Shown: piece by piece, positions 62,654 to 64,000 of the stretch
How the letters are laid out: every line of letters begins with the position of its first letter
Position numbering within the stretch: position 1 is the stretch's first letter
From: Hetaerina americana
Taxonomy: Eukaryota; Arthropoda; Insecta; Odonata; Calopterygidae
Assembly: GCA_022747635.1 (NCBI GenBank)
Contig: JAKTNV010000172.1
Span: forward strand, 466,428 to 530,427
Direction: 5' to 3'
DNA length: 64,000 nt
Translations under genes and position numbers: made by a program
Notes under the pieces: model-generated
Told to the model about the DNA's origin: nothing
The model's input: the letters and a program-made list of their open reading frames with translations, nothing else
Database searches by the model: none

Positions 62654-64000
62654 ATATTTTGAAATGTTTCGTTCCGCGGTTTCTCAGACCGCGGGGAAGC
62701 AGAGCGGCCAGGTCCGGAGGGGACCTGGAAGCGCACCATGGGCCGGACTACACTTTGATCTTAGCCATTAGGCTAAGAAGAAGAGTCGGGGGATCAAACT
62801 GTATGATTTCGCGCACGGCGCTCCTACGCGACGAAGCTCCTTGGCACGTGCCAACCGTGGGTAAAAGGGGAGGGGAGGAGTCGGGCTCGAATGCCAAGAC
62901 GTTCCTCCTCTACTGATTGCGGGAGGAGGGGGGCGGAGGACCTAGCACGCGAGGATTCATTCTGGTGGGCGCGACGCGCTGAATTTAAAATTTATTTTGT
63001 TGAAATTTTTCGTTCCGCAGTCCCTTAGAAAACGGGAAAACCCTCCGTCGCACCCCTCTGTCTTCAGCATTTACATCTTTTAAACATTTTGTTAGTTCAA
63101 AACGAAAAATTTTCAATTAACATTCCACGGTGTTTCAGGCCGTAGAATATTGTCCACCAGGCCCCGTGGTGCCATGATTTAATGCCCTCCCATGCCGCCA
63201 CGTCCTTCACATAAAAACGGGGCGGCGGGGGCCATTAGAAGAGCATCCTCGCGTGCTAGTTCCTCCGCCCCCTTCCACCTCTCGATTCTGCGGAGTAGGA
63301 AATTCGAGTCGTCGAGGCCCCCTACTCCGCCGGGCAGTGTGTGCGAAGGCACTTCGGCGCTAAGGATGCGCAGTCCGGTAAAAAACATAAAGTTCATCTA
63401 TATCTACATAATACCCCGTTAGCAGCCGCGAGGGCGTGTGGCGTGGGGTGTTAGGTCACCAACTGTAAAAAGGAAATACACCACATGCAAAAGAAACAAC
63501 ACGCAAAAATACACCCACAGCAGCGCACACACTCATGCAAAAATCCCTTCATCCAATACTCATGCAAACGCATATACCGCAAAACAACTAAAAAACTGCA
63601 CCACATGATGCAGCACGGAAGGCATCCTACAACACGGAAGCCAGGACAAACAAGCAAGAAATTTAAACATCACTACCACATGAAAATGTAACCACGTAGC
63701 ACTCCACCCCGAAAGAGTCTGTAAAAGGCAACGAATTCGACCCAACGTTGCTGGTAGCAGGAATTTCCCCCCGCGGAGAGGGACGAGGAAATGAAATGGA
63801 AACTTTAAAAACAGATGAAATAAACACAAATGTGGTCATTCGGAAAGAATGGATTATAACGAAACGCATAACGTTAGTGGAAGAGTATGCATAATACATA
63901 CAACTAATGATTTTTTAGACGCTGAGGGTGGCTAGTGGAATTTTTGCTATCTATAACCCTGCAGTTGCTATCCCGTATCGTCCGGGGGGAAATGGAGTCC
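62654..64000 (+). repeat. Repeat unit 32, partial (1347 bp, cut by window end)
   Basis: Module A U2-like motif at 62747-62783 (minus). Module C lies beyond the window. Extra bases occur near 63690 (ATGTAACCACG) and 63804 (AAACTTTAAAA). Confidence 0.97.

Larger units (their letters stand above)
1..64000 (+). repeat. Tandem satellite array, ~2029-bp unit, 31.7 copies
   Basis: The same sequence recurs head to tail across the whole window, always in the same orientation. Unit starts are 1, 2028, 4055, 6084, 8113, 10141, 11928, 13956, 15984, 18013, 20043, 22072, 24102, 26131, 28160, 30188, 32217, 34246, 36275, 38304, 40333, 42362, 44391, 46420, 48449, 50478, 52508, 54535, 56566, 58598, 60627 and 62654. 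Lengths are 2027-2032 bp except unit 6 (1787 bp). The phase is arbitrary. Differences between units are sparse and many are shared by groups of units, so they look like real sequence variants and not sequencing noise. No unit is interrupted by foreign DNA. The array continues beyond both window ends. Confidence 0.99.

Noticed and set aside
1..64000. CRISPR array or bacterial repeat
   Set aside because: The repeat is about 2 kb with no short repeat-spacer pattern, and there are no cas-like genes.
1..64000. rDNA or 5S array, or transposon array
   Set aside because: I found no stretch resembling 5S, 18S, 5.8S or 28S rRNA. No reverse transcriptase, transposase, LTR pair or terminal inverted repeat is visible.
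1..64000. Concatemer of one small circle or a long-read artefact
   Set aside because: Units carry different, group-shared variants with nested periods of two and four units. Repeated reading of a single circle would not produce this. Local assembly duplication remains possible for units 10-13.

Overview
The whole 64 kb window is one uninterrupted head-to-tail tandem array. The unit is about 2.03 kb (2029 bp is the commonest length). There are 31 complete units plus a 32nd that is cut at the window end. I phase the units on the conserved ATATTTTGAAATG, so unit 1 starts at base 1. Every base belongs to a repeat copy. I see no unique flank, no inserted transposon and no convincing protein-coding gene. 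Copies differ by scattered substitutions and 1-3 bp indels; unit 6 also carries two larger deletions. I infer a eukaryotic nuclear satellite or an array of small-RNA-derived repeats, because the unit contains matches to the 5' domain of the spliceosomal U2 snRNA. The taxon cannot be read from the sequence.

Layout of one unit, using unit 3 (4055-6083) as reference. (1) Module A: hairpins and a U2-like 5' domain on the minus strand (4075-4184), then a GC-rich arm (about 4218-4374). (2) AT-rich spacer with a diverged copy of the unit's start motif (4375-4560). (3) Module B (about 4624-4777), a diverged inverted copy of the module A GC-rich arm. (4) Junction segment (4778-4870). (5) A strand-asymmetric A/C-rich tract with three CATGCAAA motifs (about 4870-5080). 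(6) About 480 bp with nothing recognised (5080-5560). (7) Module C: a possible snRNA-type promoter (ATTCCCA plus TATATAAAAA) followed by a second U2-like 5' domain on the plus strand (5565-5712). (8) A tail with further hairpins (5713-6083), running into module A of the next unit.

Modules A, B and C are paralogous pieces. C is a diverged inverted copy of the U2-like half of A, and B is a diverged inverted copy of the other half. The unit was therefore built by old inverted duplications of one U2-like locus and then amplified in tandem. Both U2-like copies keep a fully pairable stem-loop I although their sequences differ. Neither keeps an intact branch-site recognition sequence, so neither should work as a normal U2.

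Shared variants show higher-order structure. Units 10-11 and 12-13 are a two-unit block repeated with a period of exactly 4059 bp. Units 17-20 and 21-24 are a four-unit block repeated with a period of 8116 bp, with an odd/even dimer pattern inside it. Units 28/29 and 30/31 are close sister pairs. This pattern fits unequal crossing-over and gene conversion. There is no gene pathway to describe; any function would be as non-coding RNA, chromatin or repeat DNA.
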